From: CAWJFP01 sp963842155
Lineage (GTDB): Bacteria; Pseudomonadota; Alphaproteobacteria; JACZXZ01
Reading direction: 5' to 3'
DNA length: 61,788 bases
NCBI GenBank assembly: GCA_963842155.1
Contig: CAWJFP010000030.1
Span: 1 to 61,788 of the forward strand
Shown: positions 32,598-40,167 of the stretch, in pieces
Layout of the letters: every line of letters begins with the position of its first letter
Numbering within the stretch: the first letter of the stretch is position 1
Position numbers and translations under genes: made by a program
The notes under the pieces: model-generated
Databases searched by the model: none
The model's input: only the letters and a program-made list of their open reading frames with translations
What the model was told of the DNA's origin: nothing

Positions 32598-33038
32598 ATG
32601 GACGAACGCCGAGCGACCAGCCAGCCGAAGACAGCTCCTCCTCCGGGCTATGAGGAGACCACGCGCTCGATCAAGGTCACCGTCGAGCCCTTCTTCCTCG
32701 ATGACCAGTCGAACCCGGCCGAGAACCATTTCGTCTGGGCCTACCGCGTGCGCATCGCCAATCTTGGCGATGCCACCGTGCAGCTCCGCAACCGCTATTG
32801 GCATATCGCCGACGGCTATGGCCGCGTGCAGGAGGTTAGCGGCGCGGGCGTGGTGGGCGAGCAGCCGGTGCTGGCGCCGGGCGAGAGCTTCGAATATACC
32901 AGCGGCACGCCCTTGCCGACGCCGTCGGGCATCATGAAGGGCCATTACGAGATGGAGAGCAAGGACGGCGAGCGCTTCCGCATCGTCATCCCCGCCTTCT
33001 CCCTCGACAGCCCCTACGACAAGGCGGGTGTCCATTGA
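32598..33038 (+). CDS. apaG: ApaG family protein
   Basis: A 146-residue ApaG (DUF525) protein with an all-beta fold: TVEPFFLDDQSNPAENHFVW, RVRIANLGDATVQLRNRYW, and the glycine-rich VVGEQPVLAPGESFEYTSG. The first 20 residues are an unstructured extension. Older annotation links ApaG to Co2+/Mg2+ resistance; the biochemical role is not settled. ATG 32598 is preceded by AAGGAC. Confidence 0.93.
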   Translation: MDERRATSQPKTAPPPGYEETTRSIKVTVEPFFLDDQSNPAENHFVWAYRVRIANLGDATVQLRNRYWHIADGYGRVQEVSGAGVVGEQPVLAPGESFEYTSGTPLPTPSGIMKGHYEMESKDGERFRIVIPAFSLDSPYDKAGVH

Positions 33039-33147
33039 GCTTCGCCGACGCGCGACGGCCTTGCCCATTCGCCGGCGCCACGCTTGACTTGGGCGCGGAC
33101 GAGCCCAGTTTCCCCCCTGCCCTAGGCCGCCGATAGGAGCCTTCGCG

Positions 33148-33786
33148 ATGGCGACGAAGCCGGTTTCCCTGCCCACGCAGCTTGCCGCGTCCGAGCAGCC
33201 GACGCGCGAGGAGGCCGAGCGCGCCGTGCGCACGCTGATCCGCTGGGCGGGCGACGATCCCGAACGCGAGGGGCTGCACGACACCCCCGCCCGCGTCGCG
33301 CGCGCCTTCAAGGAATGGTTCTCCGGCTATGAGGAGGATCCCTACCTCTATCTCAAGGCCACCTTCGAGGAGACCGACGGCTACGACGAGATGGTGGTGC
33401 TGCGCGACATCAGGTTCGAATCGCATTGCGAGCATCACCTGGCGCCCATCATCGGCAAGGTGCATATCGCCTATCTGCCGCGGCGCAGGGTGGTCGGCAT
33501 CAGCAAGCTGGCGCGCCTGATCGAGGTCTATTCGCGCCGCCTGCAGATCCAGGAGAAGCTCACCGCGCAGATCGCCAACACCATCAACGAGGTGCTCGAG
33601 CCGCTCGGCGTCGCCGTGGTGATCGAGGCGACGCATCAATGCATGACGACGCGCGGGGTGCATAAGCCGGGCGTCAGCATGGTGACGAGCCGCATGCTCG
33701 GCAGCTTCCGCAGCGACGCCACGACGCGGCGCGAGTTTCTTTCCATGCTCGGCAATCCGCGCACCACGACCATGGCCGACAATTGA
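33148..33786 (+). CDS. folE: GTP cyclohydrolase I
   Basis: FolE converts GTP to 7,8-dihydroneopterin triphosphate, the entry to folate and pterins. The 212-residue product has DDPEREGLHDTPARVARAF, the zinc site with CEHHLAPIIGKVHIAYLP, GISKLARLIEVYSRRLQIQE, and the second zinc ligand in HQCMTTRGVHKPG. It is the zinc-dependent FolE I type. ATG 33148 follows TAGGAG. It is followed by the fecR-like gene after 27 bp. Confidence 0.96.
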   Translation: MATKPVSLPTQLAASEQPTREEAERAVRTLIRWAGDDPEREGLHDTPARVARAFKEWFSGYEEDPYLYLKATFEETDGYDEMVVLRDIRFESHCEHHLAPIIGKVHIAYLPRRRVVGISKLARLIEVYSRRLQIQEKLTAQIANTINEVLEPLGVAVVIEATHQCMTTRGVHKPGVSMVTSRMLGSFRSDATTRREFLSMLGNPRTTTMADN

Positions 33787-33813
33787 GAGGCTGAAACAAC
33801 CGAGAGGCCCGCG

Positions 33814-34449
33814 ATGAGCCCGCTCGCTTATCTTCGCCGCTCCCGCGCGCTCGCTTTTCTGCTGCTGATCTTCGCCAGCCAAGCGGCGCTCGGCGCCGAG
33901 GCCGGGCATGTGACCAGGCTGCGCGGCGCGGCGAGCGCCGAGACGGACGGCGTGCGGCATAAGCTGAGCCAGGACGCAGTGCTGCTCGAGGGCGACCGGA
34001 TCACCACGGGCCATGATTCGCGGCTCGAGATCACGCTCGCCGACGGCACGATCGTCACCCTCGGCGACGACAGCGACCTCAAGATCGATCAATTCGTCTA
34101 CGATCCCGCCGCCAACAAGGGCAGCGGCGCGCTCAAGCTCACCGCCGGCGTGTTCCGCGCCGTGACGGGCGGGCTCGCGAAGCTGCCGGGCGAGCCGCTG
34201 CATGTCTCGACCCCCATCGCCACCATCGGCATCAGGGGCACCGATTTCTGGGGCGAGCAGCGCGCCGATCACCTGCTGCTGGCGCTGCTCGGCGGGCGCG
34301 CGGTGATCGTCGAGACCAAGACCGGGCGGGTGGAGATCACGCGGCAGAACTTCGCCACGCGCGTCGCCGCACCGGGTGCCGCACCCTCGGAGCCCTTCGA
34401 GCTCAAGCCCGCGGAGCTCAGCGCGGCACTCGCCACCGTGGCCTGGTAG
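33814..34449 (+). CDS. Exported FecR-domain protein
   Basis: A 211-residue protein with a signal peptide (LAFLLLIFASQAALGAEA) and a FecR domain: GHVTRLRGAASAE, LLEGDRITTGHDSRLEITLADGT, then VSTPIATIGIRGTDFWGE. Free-standing FecR-domain proteins like this are extracytoplasmic and of unknown role; no sigma factor or TonB receptor is adjacent. The last about 43 codons, through the stop, are repeated 748 bp downstream on the far side of the hemerythrin gene. Confidence 0.85.
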   Translation: MSPLAYLRRSRALAFLLLIFASQAALGAEAGHVTRLRGAASAETDGVRHKLSQDAVLLEGDRITTGHDSRLEITLADGTIVTLGDDSDLKIDQFVYDPAANKGSGALKLTAGVFRAVTGGLAKLPGEPLHVSTPIATIGIRGTDFWGEQRADHLLLALLGGRAVIVETKTGRVEITRQNFATRVAAPGAAPSEPFELKPAELSAALATVAW

Positions 34450-34484
34450 AGCCGCCGGCCGCTTACTCCGCCGCCGACGTCCTC
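34318..34484 (+). repeat. Direct repeat, copy 1 (fecR tail plus start of next gene tail)
   Basis: About 167 bp, roughly 93% identical by eye to 35066-35233. It covers the last 43 codons of fecR, the intergenic spacer and the last few codons of the convergent hemerythrin gene. Confidence 0.9.
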
Positions 34485-35011
34485 ATGACCGGCGCGCCCT
34501 TCGCGAGATCGTGACCGCTGAACGACCGCGTTTCGGGGGGCGGCAGGCCTTCCGCCGCGAACCGCCCGTTGAGCTCCTCTTTGCGCGCCAGCATGCGAGC
34601 GCCAAGCTCGTCCATGTCGAGCCCGGCCGCGCGCGCCTGGGCGAACATCCCTTCCGAGCGCTTCTCTTCTTCCTTGACGTGGTGCTTGATCTGCTCGGAC
34701 AGCACCTTAACCTTGGCGTGGAAGAATTCGTCCTCGGGAGCGCTCGCCTCGATTTCGGCGATCAGCACCTTGGCGCCGTCATGCTCGACATAGGCTTCGC
34801 TGACCGTGTCGTCCTCGATCTCGCCCTTGCATGCGGGATAGAAGATTTCCTCTTCGATGGTCGTATGCACGGTGAGCTCGGTGCAGATCTGCTTCGCCAA
34901 CTTCAGCCTCTTGTCGGGCGTGCCGGCGGCTTCGAATTTCTCGAACAGGTCTTCGACTTTGCGATGATCGGCCTTCAGAAGCGCGATCGCGTCAATCGGG
35001 TCGCTTGCCAT
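34463..35011 (-). CDS. Hemerythrin HHE-domain protein
   Basis: A 182-residue HHE protein with a predicted non-haem di-iron site: ALLKADHRKVEDLFEKFE, LTVHTTIEEEIFYPAC, EAYVEHDGAKVLIAEIE, and HHVKEEEKRSEGMFAQAR. Such proteins bind oxygen, NO or iron, or protect Fe-S clusters. The C-terminal tail is disordered and ends RTSAAE, almost the same as the end of otsA (RISAAE), because both stops lie in the duplicated segment. The gene is enclosed by the two fecR-tail copies. Confidence 0.88.
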   Translation of the reverse strand: MASDPIDAIALLKADHRKVEDLFEKFEAAGTPDKRLKLAKQICTELTVHTTIEEEIFYPACKGEIEDDTVSEAYVEHDGAKVLIAEIEASAPEDEFFHAKVKVLSEQIKHHVKEEEKRSEGMFAQARAAGLDMDELGARMLARKEELNGRFAAEGLPPPETRSFSGHDLAKGAPVMRTSAAE

Positions 35012-35065
35012 GAAGATTCTCCATCGAACGAGGGTTATTGCGACGTCCCGTTATCCGAGGTCATG

Positions 35066-35233
35066 AAGACCCGGGCGGGTGGAGATCACGCGGCAGAACT
35101 TCGCCACGCGCGTCGCGGCACCGGGTGCCGCGCCCTCCGAGCCCTTCGAGCTCAAGCCCGCGGAGCTCAGCGCGGCACTCGCCACCGTGGCGTGGTAGGG
35201 CCGTCGGCCGTCTATTCCGCCGCCGAGATCCTC
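35066..35233 (+). repeat. Direct repeat, copy 2 (orphan fecR tail plus otsA tail)
   Basis: The second copy of the 34318-34484 segment. It holds a fecR 3' end without the rest of the gene; a stop codon sits just upstream in frame. Four base differences fall in the fecR coding part and all four are synonymous (GCC/GCG, GCA/GCG, TCG/TCC, GCC/GCG). One extra C occurs at the left end. Confidence 0.9.
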
Positions 35234-36696
35234 CCGGCCGGCTGACTGTTTCGAAGCGCCGACAGAAAAGCCTCGCGCCAGGTGGCGACGGTATTTTTCC
35301 GGAGCACCGCGATCATGTCGGACCAGCGCGCGCGCCGCTCTTCGAGCGACATCTCCAGGCCGCGATGAAGCGCAGACGCGATCTCTTCGACGTCGAGCGG
35401 ATTGATCAGCAGGGCCGCCTTCAGCTCTTGAGCCGCCCCGGCAAAGCGCGAGACAACGAGAACGCCGGGGTTCTCCGGGTCCTGCGCCGCGACGAACTCC
35501 TTCGCCACGAGATTCATTCCGTCTCTGAACGGCGTGACGAGCCCCACCCGCGCGAGCCGGTAGAAGGCGGCGAGGGCCTGTCGCGAGAAGCTCTTGTTGA
35601 GATAGCGGATCGGCGACCAGTCGAACTCCGCGAACTTGCCGTTGATCCGCCCGGCGGCGGATTCCAGCTCGCGGCGCAGCAACCGGTACTGCGCCACCTC
35701 GGCGCGCGAATGCGGCGTGATCTGGAGATAGTTGAACTGGCGGCGATGCTCGGGATACGCGGTCAGCAGGGGGTCGATCGCTTCAAAGCGGTTCAGTATC
35801 CCCTTGGTGTAGTCGAGGCGGTCGACGCCGATGATGAGTTTCCGATCCCCGAGACTCTCCCGCAGGCGAAGCGCGTCGGACGAGGTTGCGGCGCGCTGCG
35901 ATAGCCTCTCGAAGCCCTCGGTATCGATGCCGATCGGGAAGGCGGCGGCGAGCGAGCGCCGTCCGAACGCCACGAGGGAGCCGTCGGCCGCCGGCTTTGC
36001 GTCGGCGAGCGATTCGACGCAGCTCATGAAGGCGCGGACCGACTCCTCGGTTTGAAAGCCGATGAGATCGTAGGAGCAGAGCGCCTTCAGCAGCACCTCA
36101 TGATGCGGCAAGGCCATCAGGATCTCGATCGGCGGGAACGGAGTGTGAAGGAAGAACCCGATGGCATTGCGGACGCCGAGCTTGCGCAGCTCGGTTCCGA
36201 GCGGAATGAGGTGGTAGTCATGCACCCAGATCAGGTCGTTCGGGCGCAACAAGGGAAGCAGCAGACGAGCCAGATATGCGTTGACCTCGAGATAGCCTTT
36301 GAATGCGCGCGATTCGTACTCGACCAGCCCGAGGCGGAAATGGAAGAGCGGCCACAGCGTTCCGTTCGAGTAACCGGTATAGTAACTGTCGTGCTGCGCC
36401 TTGGTGAGGCTCACCGTGGCATAGATGACGTTGCGGGCCGTCACGACACTGGGCGCTTCGGATGGATGCTCGGCGATCTCGCCGCTCCAGCCGAACCAGA
36501 CGCCGCCATATTGCCGGAGTGCCTCGCGAACGCCGACGGCGAGCCCGCCGGCGCGCGTGCTCCTTGCGCCGGGCTCGCTGACGCGGTTTGAGACGATTAC
36601 AAGTCGCTGCGGAATACCTCCCTCCAACTCTTGCTGAGCCGCATGGCCGACAGGATCAAGCCGACCATTGAGTAGGTCTGTGGATAGTTGCCCCAC
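35212..36696 (-). CDS. otsA: Trehalose-6-phosphate synthase
   Basis: OtsA joins UDP-glucose (or another NDP-glucose) and glucose-6-phosphate. This GT20 enzyme shows RLVIVSNRVSEPG, AGGLAVGVREAL, WVHDYHLIPLGTELRKLGV, GFFLHTPFPPIEIL, GVDRLDYTKGILNRFEAID and the C-terminal GMNLVAKEFVAAQ. The conserved part begins at about residue 30 of the GTG 36696 frame, inside the 3' end of the GH15 gene, so the true start may be a later TTG near a GGAGGGAGG sequence. It is the last gene of the otsB-GH15-otsA operon. Confidence 0.93.
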   Translation of the reverse strand: MGQLSTDLLNGRLDPVGHAAQQELEGGIPQRLVIVSNRVSEPGARSTRAGGLAVGVREALRQYGGVWFGWSGEIAEHPSEAPSVVTARNVIYATVSLTKAQHDSYYTGYSNGTLWPLFHFRLGLVEYESRAFKGYLEVNAYLARLLLPLLRPNDLIWVHDYHLIPLGTELRKLGVRNAIGFFLHTPFPPIEILMALPHHEVLLKALCSYDLIGFQTEESVRAFMSCVESLADAKPAADGSLVAFGRRSLAAAFPIGIDTEGFERLSQRAATSSDALRLRESLGDRKLIIGVDRLDYTKGILNRFEAIDPLLTAYPEHRRQFNYLQITPHSRAEVAQYRLLRRELESAAGRINGKFAEFDWSPIRYLNKSFSRQALAAFYRLARVGLVTPFRDGMNLVAKEFVAAQDPENPGVLVVSRFAGAAQELKAALLINPLDVEEIASALHRGLEMSLEERRARWSDMIAVLRKNTVATWREAFLSALRNSQPAGRISAAE

Positions 36697-38417
36697 AATT
36701 CCCCGCTAACGGGGTCGATATCTTCCGATAGAAGTCCGAGATGATTGCGATGCGCGACCAAATCCTCGAAGTGTTCACGGGCCTCCTCACGCCGGCCGAC
36801 GGCTATCAGCGCGTCGATATACCAGAATGCGCACACGGTAAATCCCGTCGTCGGGGCGCCAAAATCGTCGCTCGCCACGTAGCGGAAGACCCGCCGCCCG
36901 CGCAGCAACTGCCGCTCGATCGCGCCGAGGGTCGCGACGAATCGGGGATCGGAGGGTAGAATGAAGCCGATTTCATGCAAAACAAGCAGGCTCGCGTCGA
37001 GTTGATCGCCATCGAAGCTCTCAACGAGGCTATTCAGAGCCGGATTCCAGGACCGTTCCAGAATACGGTCGCGTATTTGGCTTGCCTGCCCGCGCCAATG
37101 GCTCGAACGCTCGGCGAGACCGAGCACTTGGCCAATTTTGGCGAGGCGGTCGCAGGCTGCCCAGCACATGACGCTCGAGTAGGTATGGACGCGAGTCCGC
37201 CCGCGATATTCCCAGAGTCCGGCATCGGGCTCGAAGGCGGCTTGAGCCGCCCGCTCGCCGAGATGTTCGAGGCGATGATACAGGTTGAGATCGCCTGGGT
37301 TCGGAAGCCTTCGATCGAAGAACATCTGGGCTGCGGCGAGCACGACGCTGCCATAGCCGTCATTTTGGGTCTGCAATTCGGCGAGGTTGCCGATCCGGAC
37401 GGGGCCCATGTCGCGGTAGCCCGAAAGGGCAGGCGCGACGCGCTCCGGCATGGGAACTCCCGGCACAATGCCGTAAACCGGCTTCAGGGGACTATGGGGT
37501 TCCAAGGCCGCGACATTGCTGATGTAGCGGATGTAGTCTTCCATCGTGCGGGTGGCGCCGAGCCGGTTGAGGGCGTACACCGCGTAATAGGCGTCGCGCA
37601 GCCAGCAATACCGATAGTCCCAGTTTCGTCCGCTGTTCGGCGCTTCCGGGATGGACGTGGTCATCGCCGCGATGATGCCGCCGGTTTCCTCGAAGCTGCA
37701 TAATTTCAGCGTGATCGCCGCGCGGATCACCACATCCTGCCATTCGAAGGGCACGGAGAGATAGCGGGCCCATTCGACCCAATAGTCCTTGGTGCGCTCG
37801 TAGAACGATTGACCGAGCCTTGACGGTGAGGAGGTTACCCTCTCGTCGGGACCAAGGATGAGCGTCAGCGGCTTGTCGAGGATGAACCAGCGTTCCTCCG
37901 CAACATGGGAGATCGGAGCGTCCGTCGTCACACGGACGGCGCTGCTTTGGGACACATATCGAATGTGATTGCTGCCCGTCGTGACGGATGGAGCCATGCC
38001 GCCGTAGTCGAAGAGCGGCCGGATGCGGATGCGTACCTGACAGGCGCCGGATTGCGGCTCGATGCGACGAACGAGCATCTGCGGCCGGAACACGCGCTCG
38101 TATTGCTTGAAGCGCGGTGCGAAATCGATGATCCGAATGGTCTGCCCTTCGGAATCGGTGAGCGCCGTCTCCAGGATCGCGGTGTTGCGGACGTACCTCT
38201 GCTCGCTGTCGCCGTGCCCGCGAATCTCGACATCGAGGAAGCCGGCGGCGTCGGGCCCGCGATTAGCCGTCATCAGGCTGCAGAAGATCGGATCGCCGTC
38301 GAATCTGGGATAGCAGCACCAGACGATACGCGCACGGCGATTGATCAGCGCGCCCAGTACGCAATTGCCGATCACGCCGAGGTTCAGATCCTCAACATTT
38401 TCCGTGGCCTCGGTCAT
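36597..38417 (-). CDS. Glycoside hydrolase family 15 protein (trehalase/glucoamylase-like)
   Basis: A 606-residue GH15 enzyme. The N-terminal beta domain starts LNLGVIGNCVLGALINRRAR and WCCYPRFDGDPIFCSL. The (alpha/alpha)6 barrel has GRNWDYRYCWLRDAYYAVYA and, at the C-terminal catalytic site, LLSEDIDPVSGELWGNYPQ. Lying between otsB and otsA, with a 4-bp ATGA overlap to otsB, it is likely a trehalase that turns over the trehalose made by its neighbours, or a related alpha-glucosidase. No signal peptide, so cytoplasmic. Confidence 0.88.
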   Translation of the reverse strand: MTEATENVEDLNLGVIGNCVLGALINRRARIVWCCYPRFDGDPIFCSLMTANRGPDAAGFLDVEIRGHGDSEQRYVRNTAILETALTDSEGQTIRIIDFAPRFKQYERVFRPQMLVRRIEPQSGACQVRIRIRPLFDYGGMAPSVTTGSNHIRYVSQSSAVRVTTDAPISHVAEERWFILDKPLTLILGPDERVTSSPSRLGQSFYERTKDYWVEWARYLSVPFEWQDVVIRAAITLKLCSFEETGGIIAAMTTSIPEAPNSGRNWDYRYCWLRDAYYAVYALNRLGATRTMEDYIRYISNVAALEPHSPLKPVYGIVPGVPMPERVAPALSGYRDMGPVRIGNLAELQTQNDGYGSVVLAAAQMFFDRRLPNPGDLNLYHRLEHLGERAAQAAFEPDAGLWEYRGRTRVHTYSSVMCWAACDRLAKIGQVLGLAERSSHWRGQASQIRDRILERSWNPALNSLVESFDGDQLDASLLVLHEIGFILPSDPRFVATLGAIERQLLRGRRVFRYVASDDFGAPTTGFTVCAFWYIDALIAVGRREEAREHFEDLVAHRNHLGLLSEDIDPVSGELWGNYPQTYSMVGLILSAMRLSKSWREVFRSDL

Positions 38418-39250
38418 GTCGCTCCAAGCTCGATGGCGGATGCCCGCAACCACTCGCGGACCTCATCCGGCGTGCCGATGCGCCAGGATGCGGCCGTCTT
38501 TTCGGACAAGCCGACCTTGATGGCGTACCCTTTGAGCCGCTTGACGGCCTCGAAGGCGTCCTCATCGGTACGATCGTCGCCGATGAAGACCGCGATGCGG
38601 CCGAGAAACGGCGCGCGGCCCATGAACCATTCGAGCGCGACCTGCTTATCGACCGAGCGCGGTTTGATATCCCAGGCCCCGCGCGCCGGCAAAAGCTCCA
38701 TCCGACGGCGGCCCTTCTCGACGAGATCGAGCGCGATGCGACGAGCCTCGTCCGCGTATTCTGGCGCACCGCGATAATGTATAGCAAGGCTTGCGCCCTT
38801 GTCCTCGATCAAAATTCCGGGCCGCTCGGCTGCGAAAATCCGCAGGCGGTCCAGCATCGCTGCGATGGCGGGATCGCGCGCCACGCGGGTAACGGCGTCG
38901 TCGCCCTCGAGGCGGAGCTCGGCACCGTGCTGTCCGGCGGCGGAGAGGAGCAGCGGTGCAAAGAGCCTGTCCAAATCGGCAAGCGGACGGCCGCTGATCA
39001 ACGCGACGGCCCTGCCGAGCGCAACGCGCAGCGCGCGCAGCAGCTCGCACATGTCGGGCGGCACCTCGACGGCGTCGGGCGTGGCGGCGATATCCAGAAG
39101 CGTTCCATCGACATCGAGGAACAGCGCCGAGTTGCGGTTCAATTTCGGAAGCGTTTGCGGCACCGCTTGCTCCGGCGAGGTGAGATAGAGCGTCTCCACA
39201 TCGAGTGGAAACGCGAAGAAACCGAGGCACCGCGTTTGCGGTGCCTCCAT
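38414..39250 (-). CDS. otsB: Trehalose-6-phosphate phosphatase
   Basis: A HAD-family phosphatase of 278 residues that removes phosphate from trehalose-6-phosphate. Motif I is ALFLDVDGTLLDIA, motif II ALISGRPLADLDRLF, motif III has a lysine in WDIKPRSVDKQVALEW, and motif IV is FIGDDRTDEDAFEAV. The start may be ATG 39250 or 39277; the first about 40 residues are not conserved. It is the first gene of the trehalose operon, with over 900 bp of non-coding DNA upstream. Confidence 0.93.
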   Translation of the reverse strand: MEAPQTRCLGFFAFPLDVETLYLTSPEQAVPQTLPKLNRNSALFLDVDGTLLDIAATPDAVEVPPDMCELLRALRVALGRAVALISGRPLADLDRLFAPLLLSAAGQHGAELRLEGDDAVTRVARDPAIAAMLDRLRIFAAERPGILIEDKGASLAIHYRGAPEYADEARRIALDLVEKGRRRMELLPARGAWDIKPRSVDKQVALEWFMGRAPFLGRIAVFIGDDRTDEDAFEAVKRLKGYAIKVGLSEKTAASWRIGTPDEVREWLRASAIELGAT

Positions 39251-39409
39251 TTGTATTGCGAATTGTATTCCGAACAAAAGTGCGGGCCTTTTGCCCGCTG
39301 GCGCTCGCGCGGCCGGAGTCTATAGAAGCTAGAGCGATTCCGCCTGCGCGGATATCGCTCAGGTTCAGAAAAATAGCGGACTTCTGAGCTTTCCAGCCTT
39401 GAAATTAGC

Positions 39410-39475
39410 GGAGGCGTCAGGAGCGCAAGTGTGAACTCACGCTGCGTGTCCGGGCGGGACACCCCTGACGCCTCC
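39410..39475. other. Multistem inverted-repeat element
   Basis: A perfect 12-bp stem, GGAGGCGTCAGG with CCTGACGCCTCC, encloses two inner hairpins: AGC/GCT with GTG/CAC, and GTGTCC-GGGCG-GGACAC (39446-39462, perfect). The three-way form could be a structured RNA, a small mobile palindrome or a protein-binding site. It lies about 160 bp ahead of otsB, on either strand. Confidence 0.55.
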
Positions 39476-39476
39476 T

Positions 39477-39905
39477 GGAGCCGAAGCTCCGCGGCATTGG
39501 AATGGGGCCCGGCCTCAGGCGGCCAAGCGGCGGGTCGCTTCCCGGTGAAAGGATCGCCCTTCCGCTCGCCGCCGCACCCCTCTTGCGAGGGGCCGCCCAC
39601 GGCAGCTCCGTCGTCCCGGCGCCGGCTTCTTTCGTCGCGTCGGCCACCTCCGAGAAGGCGGCTCTCGCGCACATGGCCGGCCCCCGAAGGGATCCGGCCC
39701 CGGGCAAATGGCCGCCGCGCCCGAAGACGAGGCACCCTATGCCCGGGAAAGAGGCCGGCCGCATGAGGCGGCGCAGCTCCCGTCCGCCGAAGCGCTGCCC
39801 GAAGGACGCGTCCGGCAGGGCCGGGCGTTGCCGTCCCCGAAGGGGCCGCAGCGCCCCGAAGCTTTCGCCCCCTTGCCGGCCGGTCGGTCTCCCGAAGGAA
39901 AGCGG
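39477..39905. repeat. Cluster of small hairpins with repeated CCGAAG
   Basis: CCGAAG occurs eight times here (39481, 39684, 39721, 39787, 39799, 39837, 39856, 39892), several in hairpin loops. Examples are GGAGC-CGAA-GCTCC (39477-39490), CCCC-GAA-GGGG (39835-39845), and CTGCC/GGCAG around GGACGCGTCC (39795-39818). A further hairpin, CCCCTC-TTGC-GAGGGG, lies at 39577-39592. Open frames run through it, but none looks like a protein. Confidence 0.5.
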
Positions 39906-39950
39906 CCCGTCGCCACTGAGCCTACTCGCTTCGACATTCTATCTTGCCAA

Positions 39951-40100
39951 CTAAACTGTCGCGCCTCTTAAATAAGCGATCAATAAAAATATCAAAGCCG
40001 GTCTAAAATTTCTGTGCATAAATCGGCCATTTCTCCACAAAGGCCGCACAGATTTTCCACCGACTTATCCACATATCGCGGAACCTTGCCAGAACCTTGA
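39951..40100. other. Candidate replication origin: AT-rich stretch with DnaA-box cluster
   Basis: The 60 bp at 39961-40020 have only 21 G/C by hand count. Next to them are four DnaA-box-like 9-mers: TTATGCACA on the minus strand (40013-40021), TTCTCCACA (40031-40039), TTTTCCACC (40053-40061) and a perfect TTATCCACA (40065-40073). A GAACCTTG direct repeat with 11-bp spacing follows (40081-40088, 40092-40099). Gene orientation diverges around here. There is no hemE, parAB, gidA or dnaA in the window, so a DnaA-regulated site or secondary origin is also possible. Confidence 0.45.
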
Positions 40101-40167
40101 CGAAAGCCGCGGAGGAATAAAGCACCGCGCTGCGATTGTTTTTTGAAGCGCGATCCCGGTCGGGCAC

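Noticed and set aside
39502..39954. Open frames in the large intergenic region
   Set aside because: Pro/Arg/Gly-rich translations with no signal or domain; they follow the CCGAAG repeats, not a protein pattern.
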